A DNA stretch of 64,000 nucleotides from Lewinellaceae bacterium (GTDB lineage Bacteria; Bacteroidota; Bacteroidia; Chitinophagales; Saprospiraceae), in contig JACJYI010000002.1 of the NCBI GenBank assembly GCA_020636225.1, positions 248,001 through 312,000 on the forward strand. Reading direction: 5' to 3'. Of the stretch, positions 53,874 to 62,989 are shown piece after piece. Both the position numbers and the translations under genes were made by a program. Position 1 is the first letter of the stretch. Each line of letters starts with the position of its first letter. The notes beneath the pieces were generated by a model that had not been told where the DNA came from, did no database searches, and saw only the letters and a list, made by a program, of their open reading frames with translations.

Positions 53874-54414
53874 CATGCGCAAGCTGAACATGGATGAATT
53901 GGAGACGCGGCATCGGAATGGTGAAGAATGCCCACCATGGCCCCTGGAGATCATTTGCGACAATGTTCGCAGTGCCTTGAACGTCGGCTCTATCTTCCGA
54001 TCGGCCGATGCGTTTCGGATTTCACGGATATGGCTTTGCGGGATCACGGCTCGTCCACCACACCGGGATATCCTGAAAACAGCCCTGGGAGCGACAGAAA
54101 CAGTGCCCTGGGAGTATCAGGAGGATGTCGTTGTCCTGGTCAGGGCATTGCGGGAGAACGGTACACAGTGTATCGGCCTGGAGCAAACCAATCAGGCTGT
54201 GCTACTGCACGAGTGGAGCTGGGACGGTCAACAACCGGTCGCGTTGCTGGTCGGCAATGAGGTCAATGGATTATCAGATGAGGTCCTCCCTCACCTGGAC
54301 GGGTGTCTGGAGATCCCGCAATTTGGCATCAAGCACAGTCTGAATGTGGCTGTGGCATCCGGTATTGCCATGTGGTCACTGGTGAGTCCACACCTGCCTC
54401 AATCCTCGAAATAG
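53851..54414 (+). CDS. SpoU/TrmH-family RNA 2'-O-methyltransferase
   Basis: This 187-residue SPOUT methyltransferase has motif 1 NVRSALNVGSIFRSADAF, motif 2 VALLVGNEVNGLSDEVL and motif 3 LEIPQFGIKHSLNVAVASGI. It should methylate the 2'-OH of a tRNA or rRNA ribose. The precise site cannot be read. It overlaps the end of the upstream GT39-like gene. ATGs at 53851, 53866 and 53875 are all possible; overlap is 23, 8 or 0 bases. The longest is given. It overlaps the barrel-protein gene tail to tail by 16 bases. Confidence 0.9.
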   Translation: MNILTMNDMRKLNMDELETRHRNGEECPPWPLEIICDNVRSALNVGSIFRSADAFRISRIWLCGITARPPHRDILKTALGATETVPWEYQEDVVVLVRALRENGTQCIGLEQTNQAVLLHEWSWDGQQPVALLVGNEVNGLSDEVLPHLDGCLEIPQFGIKHSLNVAVASGIAMWSLVSPHLPQSSK

Positions 54415-55061
54415 GTCATCAATTGGAGGTAAGGATAGACCCATAGCGGACGCGATTGCTGCTGCGAGGAGGAAATGCCCCATGCGTGAAGCTGGTGCTC
54501 ATATTGTAGGCGCACACCTGGTGTGATGGTCCACCTTCTGGACAGGCCGATATCCAAACCGGCTCCGATCCGCCCGAAGAAATTGGTGCTGGACTCTGAT
54601 TCGAGACTGGTCTCCTGATTCAGGTAGAACCCGCCGAATCCCGCCTCCAGGAAAAATCCCTTCTTGATGACCTGCCCTTTGCGTGAGAACGTAGGACATT
54701 TGCAATCACCGTATAGGTCCATGGGATACATGCGAATATCCAGGCTGGCTTGTGCACCGCTTCCGGAAAGGGATTGGCCAAAGGGACTTTCGGCGGAGGT
54801 CTGGAGGTAGTGAACTCCGGGGAGGATCTCGATGCGGATCCCGGATTGACGGATGGAGTAAATGGCACCCACCTGCCAGCCGGAACGGATCAGAGGATCT
54901 GCGAGATCACTGGATTCAGACATGGAAACAGGCAGTCGAAACTGACCCTGGATACCGATCTGGGCTGAACATGGCGATGGCATGCTTCCGACCAGGGCAA
55001 GAAACAGGCAAATAACCGTCCAGCGAAGAGCCGGGAATGACACCTTGATGACGTGTTCCAT
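54399..55061 (-). CDS. predicted outer-membrane beta-barrel protein
   Basis: This 220-residue protein has a signal peptide (about 1-32, ending PCSAQ) and barrel-like alternating strands, for example WQVGAIYSIRQSGIRIEIL, KGFFLEAGFGGFYLNQE, and a C-terminal YPYLQLMTYFED. This is like the small OmpW/OmpX-type or PorT-like barrels of Bacteroidota; no named family is claimed. The ATG at 55061 gives a typical signal; longer frames run into divergent rimO. Confidence 0.6.
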   Translation of the reverse strand: MEHVIKVSFPALRWTVICLFLALVGSMPSPCSAQIGIQGQFRLPVSMSESSDLADPLIRSGWQVGAIYSIRQSGIRIEILPGVHYLQTSAESPFGQSLSGSGAQASLDIRMYPMDLYGDCKCPTFSRKGQVIKKGFFLEAGFGGFYLNQETSLESESSTNFFGRIGAGLDIGLSRRWTITPGVRLQYEHQLHAWGISSSQQQSRPLWVYPYLQLMTYFED

Positions 55062-55094
55062 AAGCGAATCGCTAAATTTGTAAAAATATTCCAC

Positions 55095-56420
55095 TTGAAG
55101 GTCAAGACAATTGAAAAGGAGCGGGTAAATCTGATCACCCTGGGCTGTTCTAAGAATTGGGTGGACTCCGAGAACATCATTACCCAGCTCCAGGCCAATG
55201 ATATTCCGGTCGCGCATGAAGCAGACGGATCTGAAGCAGAAGTGGTGATCGTGAATACCTGTGGCTTCATCGATCTGGCCAAGGAAGAGTCGATCAATAC
55301 CATTCTGGAGTATGCTGCGGCCAAGTCACGGAACGAGATCCGGAAGCTGTATGTGACCGGATGCCTGTCTCAGCGGTACAGGGATGATCTCCAGAAGGAG
55401 ATCCCTGAGGTGGATGCATGGTTTGGGACCATGGAACTGCCCGGATTGCTGGCGAAGTTCAAGGTGGATTACCGTCATGAACTGCTCGGAGAGCGAAAGA
55501 TCACTACGCCATTGCATTATGCCTATCTGAAGATCTCGGAAGGTTGCAACCGGACCTGTTCGTTCTGCGCTATTCCCCTGATGCGCGGGCAGCATGTTTC
55601 CCGCTCTATCGAAGATCTGGTCGGGGAGGCCAGGTCACTGGCCCGTCAAGGCGTGAAGGAGATCATGTTGATCGCCCAGGAGTTGACTTATTATGGATTG
55701 GATCTCTACAAGGAGAGGCGCCTGGCCGATCTGCTGGAAGCCTTATCCGGAGTAGACGGGATCGAGTGGATTCGCCTCCATTATGCCTATCCCAGCAAAT
55801 TCCCGGTCAATATTCTTGAGGCGATGGCCAAACTCCCAAAGGTGTGTACCTATCTGGATATGCCATTGCAGCATGCCGATGACCGGGTGTTGGAACGGAT
55901 GCGACGACAAATTACCCGGGCAGAAACAGAAGAACTGATCACCACCGCCCGCCGAATTGTTCCCGATCTGACCCTTCGCACAACCTTCCTGGTGGGATAT
56001 CCGGGCGAAACGGAAGAGGAATTTGAGGTGTTGTGTGATTTTGTTCGCCGGATGGAGTTTGACAGGGTAGGGGTTTTCCAATACAGCCACGAAGAAGATA
56101 CACGGGCCTATCTCATGGAAGACGATGTGCCTGCTGAGATCAAGGAGCAACGGGCCAACCGGATCATGGAGATCCAGCGAGAGATTTCGCTGAACAAGAA
56201 CCTTTCCCGGGTCAACCGGGTTGAACAGGTATTGATCGATCGGTTCGAAAGTGGATGCTACTTTGGTCGCTCGAAAGGCGATTCCCCGGAAGTGGACAAT
56301 GAGGTCATCATCGATGCTTCCGAGGGCTACCTGCGCATTGGGGATTTCGTCCAGGTCCTGATCACGGAAGCGACAGAGTATGATGTCTATGGTGTCCTGT
56401 CTGACGTTCAGGATGACTAA
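55095..56420 (+). CDS. rimO: ribosomal protein S12 methylthiotransferase
   Basis: This radical-SAM enzyme (441 residues from the chosen start) adds methylthio to an Asp of ribosomal protein S12. The N-terminal domain has three iron-sulfur cysteines: TLGCSKNWVDSE, VIVNTCGFID and VTGCLSQRY. The radical-SAM motif is CNRTCSFCAIPLMRG. The C-terminal TRAM domain has IIDASEGYLRIGDFV. The TTG at 55095 (MKVKTIEKERVNLITLG) matches the family start. An ATG at 55053 would overlap the divergent barrel-gene start at 55061. Confidence 0.9.
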   Translation: MKVKTIEKERVNLITLGCSKNWVDSENIITQLQANDIPVAHEADGSEAEVVIVNTCGFIDLAKEESINTILEYAAAKSRNEIRKLYVTGCLSQRYRDDLQKEIPEVDAWFGTMELPGLLAKFKVDYRHELLGERKITTPLHYAYLKISEGCNRTCSFCAIPLMRGQHVSRSIEDLVGEARSLARQGVKEIMLIAQELTYYGLDLYKERRLADLLEALSGVDGIEWIRLHYAYPSKFPVNILEAMAKLPKVCTYLDMPLQHADDRVLERMRRQITRAETEELITTARRIVPDLTLRTTFLVGYPGETEEEFEVLCDFVRRMEFDRVGVFQYSHEEDTRAYLMEDDVPAEIKEQRANRIMEIQREISLNKNLSRVNRVEQVLIDRFESGCYFGRSKGDSPEVDNEVIIDASEGYLRIGDFVQVLITEATEYDVYGVLSDVQDD

Positions 56421-56434
56421 ATAATCAGATAATT

Positions 56435-56914
56435 ATGGATGCGCAACAACCGGGTCAACCCTGGTCTTTCCTGGGAAAAGCCTATGACCCCTTCCTTCAG
56501 GCAGCCGTGACCGGTGGGGTCATGGTGGTCTTCCTGCTCGCAGGATGGGTCATCCGGGCCGTGGGCCCGGAGGGATTCAGTGATCGTCTTCCCTGGATCA
56601 TCGCCCTGGCATTCTTGTTGCTGTTTGCCGTGTTCAACAGCATATTCTGTCTTGCTGCGGGGAAGTCCAACCGGTATTGGAATCGTTCGGTTATCGCATT
56701 TCTGGGGTTGGGGCTATTGGGAGCGTTGATCGCCTGGGCCATGACTGGCAGATTTCTTACTGAAGTTGGTTCGTTTCGCTGGTTGTACATGGTGGTAACC
56801 TTCTGCTACCTGGTGTTTATCTCCATCATCAACTTCATGAGGGCGATCGTGGATTATGCCCAGAAGGAAGAGTGGAACGCGCCAAAGCAAACCACCAGGA
56901 AACGGGGATATTGA
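56435..56914 (+). CDS. small four-helix membrane protein of unknown function
   Basis: This 159-residue protein has four hydrophobic segments (about 26-48, 55-72, 84-103 and 121-140). It starts MDAQQPGQPWSFLGKAYDPF and ends in a basic tail. I do not recognise a family. It lies 14 bases after rimO, so the two probably share a transcript. Convergent with the PLP-enzyme gene, 39 bases apart. Confidence 0.62.
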   Translation: MDAQQPGQPWSFLGKAYDPFLQAAVTGGVMVVFLLAGWVIRAVGPEGFSDRLPWIIALAFLLLFAVFNSIFCLAAGKSNRYWNRSVIAFLGLGLLGALIAWAMTGRFLTEVGSFRWLYMVVTFCYLVFISIINFMRAIVDYAQKEEWNAPKQTTRKRGY

Positions 56915-56953
56915 GCCTGGGTGCACCAAAGCCCTGGCCGCTCGATCACGTTG

Positions 56954-58120
56954 TCAATCCTCCAGATGCCGGAGGGCCTGCTTCAGGTCAGCCCACAACA
57001 ACTCCGGATCCTCCAACCCGATATACAAGCGGATGAGATTGACCGGGAATGGTGGATTGTCATGGCCGGGTAGATCATATACTGCGGCGATGGGAAAGAC
57101 CAGGCTTTCGTGTCCACCCCAGGAGACGGCGATGAGGAAGCGTTCCAGCGCCTCTGTGAACCGATAGATCCTGTCCTTGTCTTCGGTCCGAACCAGCATG
57201 GAGAACAACCCTCCTGTTCCACTCATTTGACGATGGGCCAGTTCCTGTTGTGGAAAGTCATCCCGCCAGGGATGGATGACCCTGGCCACGGCCGGGTGGT
57301 TGGCCAGCCGGTCGGCGATGGACAGGGCACTTTGCCTGCTGCGTTCCATGCGCAAGGGCAGGGTGCGCAGACCTCGCAGCACCAAAGCGGCATCGGAAGG
57401 GGAGAGTAACGGACCGATGACCATGAATGCCCGGTCAAAGATCTGGCGGATCAATGCTGAGGATCCGCAGATGACCCCGGCAACCACATCACTGTGGCCA
57501 TTGAGATATTTGGTGGCCGAATGCATGACCAGGTCAATACCCAGTGAGGCAGGCTGTTGATACAGGGGAGAAGAACAGGAGTTGTCAATACAGGTGATGA
57601 TACCATGCTGCCTGGCCAGTCGGGCACAGGCTGCCAGGTCCTGGAGGCCGAAGGTCATGGTGTTCGGGCTTTCCAGGAACAGGAGCCGGGTGTTGGGGCG
57701 AATGGCTTGTTCGATGGCCGTCAGTTGGTCTCCTTGAACGAATGTGGCGGAAACACCAAAACGGGGCAGGAATTCAGTGAGCAGGTGCCTGGTCCATGAA
57801 TATGGATTCTGCACACAGATGACATGGTCGCCTTGCTGGACTACCCCGATGACAGCGATGGCCATGGCGGCGGCACCACTGGAAACAACCAGGGCATCCT
57901 CAGTGCCTTCCAGCGCTGCCAATTTCTTCCGGAGGATCTCGACCGTTGGGTTATTTCCCCTGGAGTACAGATGATGATGGTACTCATCCAGCATGGCTTC
58001 CCTCAAGTGAGCGATGTCTTGAAGGGCGAAATTGCTCGTTTGGATGATGGGCGGAGATACCGCCCCGAAATATTGTTCACGGTCTTCACCGAGGTGATTC
58101 AGGATATGGGAAAGGTCCAT
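56954..58120 (-). CDS. Cys/Met-metabolism PLP enzyme (cystathionine synthase/lyase family)
   Basis: This 388-residue enzyme is of the trans-sulfuration type. It has YSRGNNPTVEILRKKLAALEG, the PLP-binding S-G-A-A region, a CIDNSCSSPLYQQP Asp motif and the PLP lysine in HSATKYLNGHSDVVAG. Cystathionine gamma-synthase, beta- or gamma-lyase, or methionine gamma-lyase activity is possible; neighbours do not decide. It is the third gene of a ribH-MBL-PLP minus-strand operon; its ATG shares one base with the stop of the MBL gene (TAATG). Confidence 0.83.
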   Translation of the reverse strand: MDLSHILNHLGEDREQYFGAVSPPIIQTSNFALQDIAHLREAMLDEYHHHLYSRGNNPTVEILRKKLAALEGTEDALVVSSGAAAMAIAVIGVVQQGDHVICVQNPYSWTRHLLTEFLPRFGVSATFVQGDQLTAIEQAIRPNTRLLFLESPNTMTFGLQDLAACARLARQHGIITCIDNSCSSPLYQQPASLGIDLVMHSATKYLNGHSDVVAGVICGSSALIRQIFDRAFMVIGPLLSPSDAALVLRGLRTLPLRMERSRQSALSIADRLANHPAVARVIHPWRDDFPQQELAHRQMSGTGGLFSMLVRTEDKDRIYRFTEALERFLIAVSWGGHESLVFPIAAVYDLPGHDNPPFPVNLIRLYIGLEDPELLWADLKQALRHLED

Positions 58121-58968
58121 TATTGCAGATCAGTTAGACGTCCATTCTGTTGTGGGACGATGCGTCCGCGCTGATCCCGGGTAAGCGTGCAGGCCTCGAT
58201 CAATGGATCATGCTCGAACACGAGGATGGCATCGTGCTCCAGGGCCCAGGTCAAGATTCGGTCCTTTTCACGAATGGTGTCCAGAGGGCGGACATCGTAC
58301 GCCATGACATAGGGCAGGCCGATATGATGAAAACTGGGGATCAGGTCGGCGCAATAGACGATCGGGCGTTGATCCGTATGGATGACCGGTACAAACATGG
58401 CTTCGGTATGGCCATAAACGGCTTCCAGTTGGATACCCGGAAGCCAATCGGCCATGGGGCCGATATCTGCCCATTGGATCATACCCCATTCCTGCAATGG
58501 TAGAAAGTTTTCAGTCAGGAAGGAGGCTTTCTCCCGTGCATTTGGCTTCATGGCCCAATCCCAGTGCCGTTGGCTGCTCCAATACGTGGCATTGGGAAAC
58601 AGTGGCCTGGGGTGGCCATCATCGTCCAGGACGATGGCCCCTCCGGTATGGTCGAAATGCAGGTGGGTCAGCAAGACATCGGTTACGTCTTCCGGCTGGA
58701 TGCCTGCAAGACTCAGTTCGGTGAGGAACAGGTCCTGCTGAGCCGGGTGAAAAAAGGACCGGAACCGATCGTCCTGTTTTTCACCGACACCAGTATCGAT
58801 CAGGATGACGCGCTGGCCCGACTGGATGAGAAGTACCCGCATACACCAGGTACACATGTTCTCGTCATCTGGAGGATTCAGCGAGGCCCACATGGATTTG
58901 GGGACGACACCGAACATGGCACCTCCGTCCAGTTTCAGGTATCCGGTGCGTATCGTTTGGACCTTCAT
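58120..58968 (-). CDS. MBL-fold metallohydrolase
   Basis: This 282-residue protein has the metallo-beta-lactamase fold. Metal motif: LLTHLHFDHTGGA. Downstream His and Asp are in EAVYGHTEAMFVPVI and YCADLIPSFHH. The first residues (MKVQTIRTGYLKLDGGAMFG) and MCTWCMRVLLIQSGQRVILIDTG are like lactonase-type members (AiiA-like), but activity is not proven by this. ATG 58968 sits 2 bases after the ribH stop; it is co-transcribed with ribH and the PLP enzyme. Confidence 0.82.
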   Translation of the reverse strand: MKVQTIRTGYLKLDGGAMFGVVPKSMWASLNPPDDENMCTWCMRVLLIQSGQRVILIDTGVGEKQDDRFRSFFHPAQQDLFLTELSLAGIQPEDVTDVLLTHLHFDHTGGAIVLDDDGHPRPLFPNATYWSSQRHWDWAMKPNAREKASFLTENFLPLQEWGMIQWADIGPMADWLPGIQLEAVYGHTEAMFVPVIHTDQRPIVYCADLIPSFHHIGLPYVMAYDVRPLDTIREKDRILTWALEHDAILVFEHDPLIEACTLTRDQRGRIVPQQNGRLTDLQ

Positions 58969-58970
58969 GC

Positions 58971-59498
58971 TCAAATCGGATTTCCAAAACCGATGGATAT
59001 GCCGGGCTCACGGGCATTTTGCTTCAGATGGGCCATGTGGATCGCCGTAATGGCCGCTTCAACTCCCTTGTTGCCATGTTTTCCTCCGGCGCGGTCCAGG
59101 GCTTGCTCGATGGTATTGGGTGTCAAGACACCGAAAACTGCCGGGATGCCGGACATCAGACTGAACTGGACCAATCCAGTGGCTACGGCCTGATTGATGT
59201 ATTCGTTGTGGGATGTTTCGCCCTTGATGACACAACCGATACAAATGATCGCATCCAGTTTTGTCTTTCCGCTCAGTAGCCGGGCGCCCATCGGGAGTTC
59301 AAAAGTGCCGGGGACATCGACACGCTGAATGGCCTCTTCTCTGGCACCATACTGCAAAAGGGTGTCCAGGGCTCCCTGGGCCAGAGGGCCGGTGATATCA
59401 TCATGCCACTGGGAGACAACCAGTCCGAAGCGAAACTTCTGAGCGTTTGGAATGGCTTGTTGGCCAGGATCTGAAAGTGATTTGCGCGCAGATGACAT
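58971..59498 (-). CDS. ribH: 6,7-dimethyl-8-ribityllumazine synthase
   Basis: This 175-residue enzyme joins ribityl-diamino-uracil and a butanone phosphate in riboflavin synthesis. Motifs: FGLVVSQWHDDIT, VDVPGTFELPMGARLL, CIGCVIKGETSHNEYI with catalytic His, and FGVLTPNTIEQALDRAGGKHGNKG. No other rib gene is near. It is the first gene of a tight three-gene operon. A terminator separates it from the upstream TPR gene. Confidence 0.95.
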   Translation of the reverse strand: MSSARKSLSDPGQQAIPNAQKFRFGLVVSQWHDDITGPLAQGALDTLLQYGAREEAIQRVDVPGTFELPMGARLLSGKTKLDAIICIGCVIKGETSHNEYINQAVATGLVQFSLMSGIPAVFGVLTPNTIEQALDRAGGKHGNKGVEAAITAIHMAHLKQNAREPGISIGFGNPI

Positions 59499-59527
59499 AT
59501 TGGGAGGTGTCTGGTCAACAAAGAAAA

Positions 59528-59559
59528 GAAAAAGGCGACACCTCGCGGTGGTCGCCTTT
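59528..59559 (-). terminator. terminator of the TPR gene
   Basis: AAAGGCGAC (59531-59539) pairs with GTCGCCTTT (59551-59559) around an 11-base loop. The minus strand then reads a T-rich run. It ends the TPR-protein transcript and insulates ribH. Confidence 0.7.
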
Positions 59560-59584
59560 CAATTTCATAGCGGAAGTGCCTGGG

Positions 59585-60289
59585 TTAACCCTTGCCTTCC
59601 TTGGCATCCAGTCGGACGATATACTTTTCGATGTCAACACCTTCGTCGGCAGTCGGATATTCATCACGAATGCGCTCATAGGCTTTCCGTGCCTCGGAAA
59701 AGTTGTTCTGCATCTCACTCAACTGGCCCACCTTCATGAGGTAGTAAGGCGTCAGGAGTGCATTGTCACCGGCATTGGCGGCCTTCTGGTATTGGGACAA
59801 AGCCTTGTCCAGGTCATTCTGTTCGGCATAGGCATCACCAAGTGCTCCCAACTTCATGGCTTTGGTAATGTCATCTTTCGGGCTGAAGTCTTCCAGGTAG
59901 CGGATCGCTTCTTCGAAATTGCCGAGGTTCAGATACGAGATACCGGCATAGTACTTGGCCGTATTGGCAGCACGTGTACCACCGTACTGGTCAATGATCT
60001 CGAGGAAGCCGGCATAGCCTCCACCCGGATTGTTGAGGGCCAGATCAAACGAATCCTTCTCAAACTGGATCTCGGCCTGGAACATTTGTTCCACTGCTTC
60101 CTTCTGACGTGGTTCCACGATCATGTAGGTGTAGAACAGGTAACCGCCGACAATGACAAACAAGCCGACCAGGATACCGATCAGCATCTTTGAATTGCGT
60201 TCCAGGAAATGCTCGGCAGATACTTTTGCCTGGGCAAGATCGATAAGGGTTTCGTCCTGGATCTCTTTTTTTCTGCGTTGTGCAGCCAT
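59585..60289 (-). CDS. membrane-anchored TPR protein (YfgM-like)
   Basis: This 234-residue protein starts with a basic helix, then a single membrane segment (about 36-58, IGILVGLFVIVGGYLFYTYM). The rest is a set of about four TPR-type helix pairs, for example AKYYAGISYLNLGNFEEAIR, GDAYAEQNDLDKALSQYQKA and LSEMQNNFSEARKAYERIR. It resembles YfgM-type proteins that sit in the inner membrane with a periplasmic TPR part and help chaperone networks. Function here is inferred only from this shape. Preceded by a TACCTTTG box. Confidence 0.8.
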   Translation of the reverse strand: MAAQRRKKEIQDETLIDLAQAKVSAEHFLERNSKMLIGILVGLFVIVGGYLFYTYMIVEPRQKEAVEQMFQAEIQFEKDSFDLALNNPGGGYAGFLEIIDQYGGTRAANTAKYYAGISYLNLGNFEEAIRYLEDFSPKDDITKAMKLGALGDAYAEQNDLDKALSQYQKAANAGDNALLTPYYLMKVGQLSEMQNNFSEARKAYERIRDEYPTADEGVDIEKYIVRLDAKEGKG

Positions 60290-60319
60290 GGGTCAAATAT
60301 GGTGTTAAAAAATCAGGCG

Positions 60320-60327
60320 CAAAGGTA
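60320..60327 (-). promoter_or_regulatory. candidate -7 box of the TPR gene
   Basis: On the minus strand, TACCTTTG matches TAnnTTTG, 31 bases upstream of the ATG at 60289. No clear -33 element is seen. Confidence 0.45.
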
Positions 60328-60421
60328 AGGGATATTTTCCATCCATGCCTGCCTGAAGGCCAATTACTTCCAGGCATATACGCATGCTGGAAACAAAGGT
60401 TTCAAAATGATTGGAATGGTA

Positions 60422-61456
60422 CTAATCTGTAATAAACGGATAGTTGGGTTCCATGTAGTTATCCGTGAACAGCTCAGATGGATCCGGGAAGGGTGATTCC
60501 TCAGCAAATTGTGCGGCCTCATCGATCTCCACCTTGATCCTGTCCTTGATCTCCTCGATCTCTTCAGGGCTGGCCACCTGATCAGCGATCAGGCGGGCTT
60601 CCAGCGATTTCACCGGATCCATGTCCATGTAGTTCTTCAATTCTTCCTTGGTCCGGTACGTTGCCGGGTCGGAAACGGAATGCCCCTTGTATCGGTAGGT
60701 CTTGATCTCCAGGTAGTACGGCCCTTTGCCGGCGCGAATATGGGCAGCAGCCCGCTCGATGGCTTCATGGACGGATTCGGGGTTCATCCCATTCACCTCC
60801 TCACTGGGCATGTCGAAGGACGCGCCCAATTTGTACAGGTCACGGACGTTACTGGTCCGCTCAACAGAGGTGCCCATGGCATACTGGTTGTTCTCACAGA
60901 TGTAGAGGACCGGCAGTTTCCAGGTCATGGCCATGTTGAAGGCTTCATAAAGTGCTCCTTGCCGGGCAGCACCGTCTCCGAACATCGTCACGCACAGGTT
61001 GTCGGTGCCCTTGTATTTCTCAGCAAATGCAATTCCGGTCCCGATCGGGATCTGGGCACCTACAATGCCGTTGCCACCAAAGAATTTGTGCTCCCTGGAA
61101 AAGAAGTGCATGGACCCGCCTTTGCCTTTGACACATCCGGTGGCTTTGCCATAGAGTTCGGCCATGCATTCACGGGTAGGGATCCCCCTGGATATCGCTG
61201 TGCCATGCTGTCGATAGGCCGTAGCCACAGCATCGCCGGCCTGCAAAGCGCTGGTCATTCCTGCGGCAATGGCTTCCTGACCGATGTAGACATGGCAGAA
61301 ACCCCGGATCTTCTGCTGGCCATAGGCCATCAGTGTCCGCTCTTCGAACTTTCGGATCCGGAACATGGTTTCGAACCATGACAGATACATGTCCTTGCTA
61401 TATCCGGGGGACTTTTTTCCTTTACTTGCCTTGGGCTTGGTGAGAACCTGAGTCAT
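60422..61456 (-). CDS. pdhA: pyruvate dehydrogenase E1 alpha subunit
   Basis: This 344-residue protein is the alpha part of the E1 decarboxylase of the pyruvate dehydrogenase complex (thiamine diphosphate enzyme). It has MFRIRKFEERTLMAYGQQKIRGF, CHVYIGQEAIAAG, then the ThDP motif GDGAARQGALYEAFNMAMTW...ENN, and a YRYKGHSVSDPATYR phosphorylation-loop-like region. The beta subunit is not in the window, so an alternative 2-oxoacid substrate is possible. The ATG at 61456 (MTQVLTK) is preferred over an extension toward the recF start. A TATCTTTA box lies just upstream on this strand. Confidence 0.92.
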   Translation of the reverse strand: MTQVLTKPKASKGKKSPGYSKDMYLSWFETMFRIRKFEERTLMAYGQQKIRGFCHVYIGQEAIAAGMTSALQAGDAVATAYRQHGTAISRGIPTRECMAELYGKATGCVKGKGGSMHFFSREHKFFGGNGIVGAQIPIGTGIAFAEKYKGTDNLCVTMFGDGAARQGALYEAFNMAMTWKLPVLYICENNQYAMGTSVERTSNVRDLYKLGASFDMPSEEVNGMNPESVHEAIERAAAHIRAGKGPYYLEIKTYRYKGHSVSDPATYRTKEELKNYMDMDPVKSLEARLIADQVASPEEIEEIKDRIKVEIDEAAQFAEESPFPDPSELFTDNYMEPNYPFITD

Positions 61457-61562
61457 CGCACTACTTTTGTGAGGTAAAGATACATTCATATCTGCCTTAC
61501 CGGCAAACGGAATATCCCTGGCCAATGCTTTGGCCAGATCAAGGGACCTCATTCACAACGGC

Positions 61563-62684
61563 ATGACCACCCTCGAAGTTCATTCGCTTTCCATGACCAA
61601 CTTCAAGAGCTACGAGGCCGAGACCTATTCGTTCGGCAGTGGCTTTCAGGTGATCGTGGGGAGGAACGGGATGGGAAAGACCAACGTCCTGGACGCGCTC
61701 CACTACCTGGGGCTATGCCGGAGCTACTTTCCGCTTCGCGATAGTGAGCTGTTGCGGCATGGCAGTGAGTTCTTCCGTCTGGAGGCCAGCATCCGACAGG
61801 ATGGTCGCCCTTTTACCTATACGGCAAAGGTTGTACCCGGTTCCCGGAAGGACTTTGAGAAAGACAAGAACACATATTCCACCCTTGCGGAGCACATCGG
61901 CCAGATGCCTGTCGTCCTGATCGCGCCGAACGATACCGAGATCATCAGTGGTTTCAGTGAGGCCCGGCGTAAGTTCATGGATCAGACGCTCTGCCAGGTC
62001 GACCAGACATATCTTGCCCATCTGAGCTCGTACAACCGATTATTATTGCAGAGGAATGCCTACCTCAAATCTCTCCTGCAGGGAAAACGATATGATCCGG
62101 CGGTACTGGAAGCGATCGATCAGCAACTCTCGCCTTCCGCGGAGTATATCGCCTCGGCCAGACGGACGTTCGTAAAGGAATTGCTGGAACTGGTCCGGGT
62201 GAACTATCAGGCGATCAGTCAGGCGGCTGAACAACCCTCGGGCATCTATCAGGGCGCGCTGGACGAGTCGAATTGGTCGGAGCTGATGCAACAGAACCAC
62301 TCGACCGATCTGCGCATGGGGCGAACCATGAAGGGATTGCACCGGGATGAGCTGGTACTGACCCTGGATCAACATCCCGCCAGGCGATTCAGTAGCCAGG
62401 GACAGCTGAAGTCTCTGGTCTTTGCCCTGAAAATCGCTCAATTCCAATACACCTCCTCCGTAATGGGAAGGATCCCCCTTCTTCTGTTGGACGATATATT
62501 TGATAAGCTGGACCAATACAGGGTCAGTGCGTTGCTGACGTTTCTGGTCGACCAGCAGGTCGGACAGGTATTTATCACGGATACGGATGAAGACCGTGTG
62601 CCTGAGGCGTTATTGAAGATGAAACAGGCTTTCCGTACCTTTCATGTTCACGAGAGCCAAATCACGGAAGTGACCACCGGATGA
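61563..62684 (+). CDS. recF: DNA repair and recombination protein RecF
   Basis: This 373-residue ABC-type ATPase loads RecA at gapped DNA. Motifs: Walker A VGRNGMGKTNVLDALHYL, signature SSQGQLKSLVFALK, Walker B PLLLLDDIFDKLD, and a D-loop/His region in VFITDTDEDRV. Length is normal. It overlaps dciA (62681) by 4 bases. Divergent from pdhA. It is not next to dnaA or dnaN here, unlike many bacteria. Confidence 0.95.
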   Translation: MTTLEVHSLSMTNFKSYEAETYSFGSGFQVIVGRNGMGKTNVLDALHYLGLCRSYFPLRDSELLRHGSEFFRLEASIRQDGRPFTYTAKVVPGSRKDFEKDKNTYSTLAEHIGQMPVVLIAPNDTEIISGFSEARRKFMDQTLCQVDQTYLAHLSSYNRLLLQRNAYLKSLLQGKRYDPAVLEAIDQQLSPSAEYIASARRTFVKELLELVRVNYQAISQAAEQPSGIYQGALDESNWSELMQQNHSTDLRMGRTMKGLHRDELVLTLDQHPARRFSSQGQLKSLVFALKIAQFQYTSSVMGRIPLLLLDDIFDKLDQYRVSALLTFLVDQQVGQVFITDTDEDRVPEALLKMKQAFRTFHVHESQITEVTTG

Positions 62685-62974
62685 AACGAACCAACGATCA
62701 ACCTCTGAAGGATGTGCTGGCCAGATTGGTCAGGCGGGAGGGAATGCGGCAGCCCCTTCTGGAAGTAAGGATCAGGGAGATCTGGCACCAGGATATGGGC
62801 GACTACATCAATCGGTATACCCGTTTTCTTCGGTTGAAGGGCGGGATGCTGGAGATCGGGATTACCTCTTCCGGACTGCGGGACGAATTGCATTACTCCA
62901 AAACGAAGATCACCTCCTTCCTCAACGAACGGTTGGGGGAGGAGGTGATCCAGGATGTCGTGATCAGAAGCTGA
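62681..62974 (+). CDS. dciA: DUF721 / DciA-family protein
   Basis: This 97-residue protein has the DUF721 pattern: LKDVLARLVRREGMRQPLLE, then IREIWHQDMGDYINRYTRFL and an L-x-I-x-I-T-S strand (MLEIGITSSGLRDELHY). DciA-family proteins help load the replicative helicase in bacteria without DnaC. It is coupled to recF by a 4-base overlap, a link seen in other genomes. Convergent with the truncated protease. Confidence 0.85.
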   Translation: MKRTNDQPLKDVLARLVRREGMRQPLLEVRIREIWHQDMGDYINRYTRFLRLKGGMLEIGITSSGLRDELHYSKTKITSFLNERLGEEVIQDVVIRS

Positions 62975-62989
62975 TCCAGAGAAGAGCGA

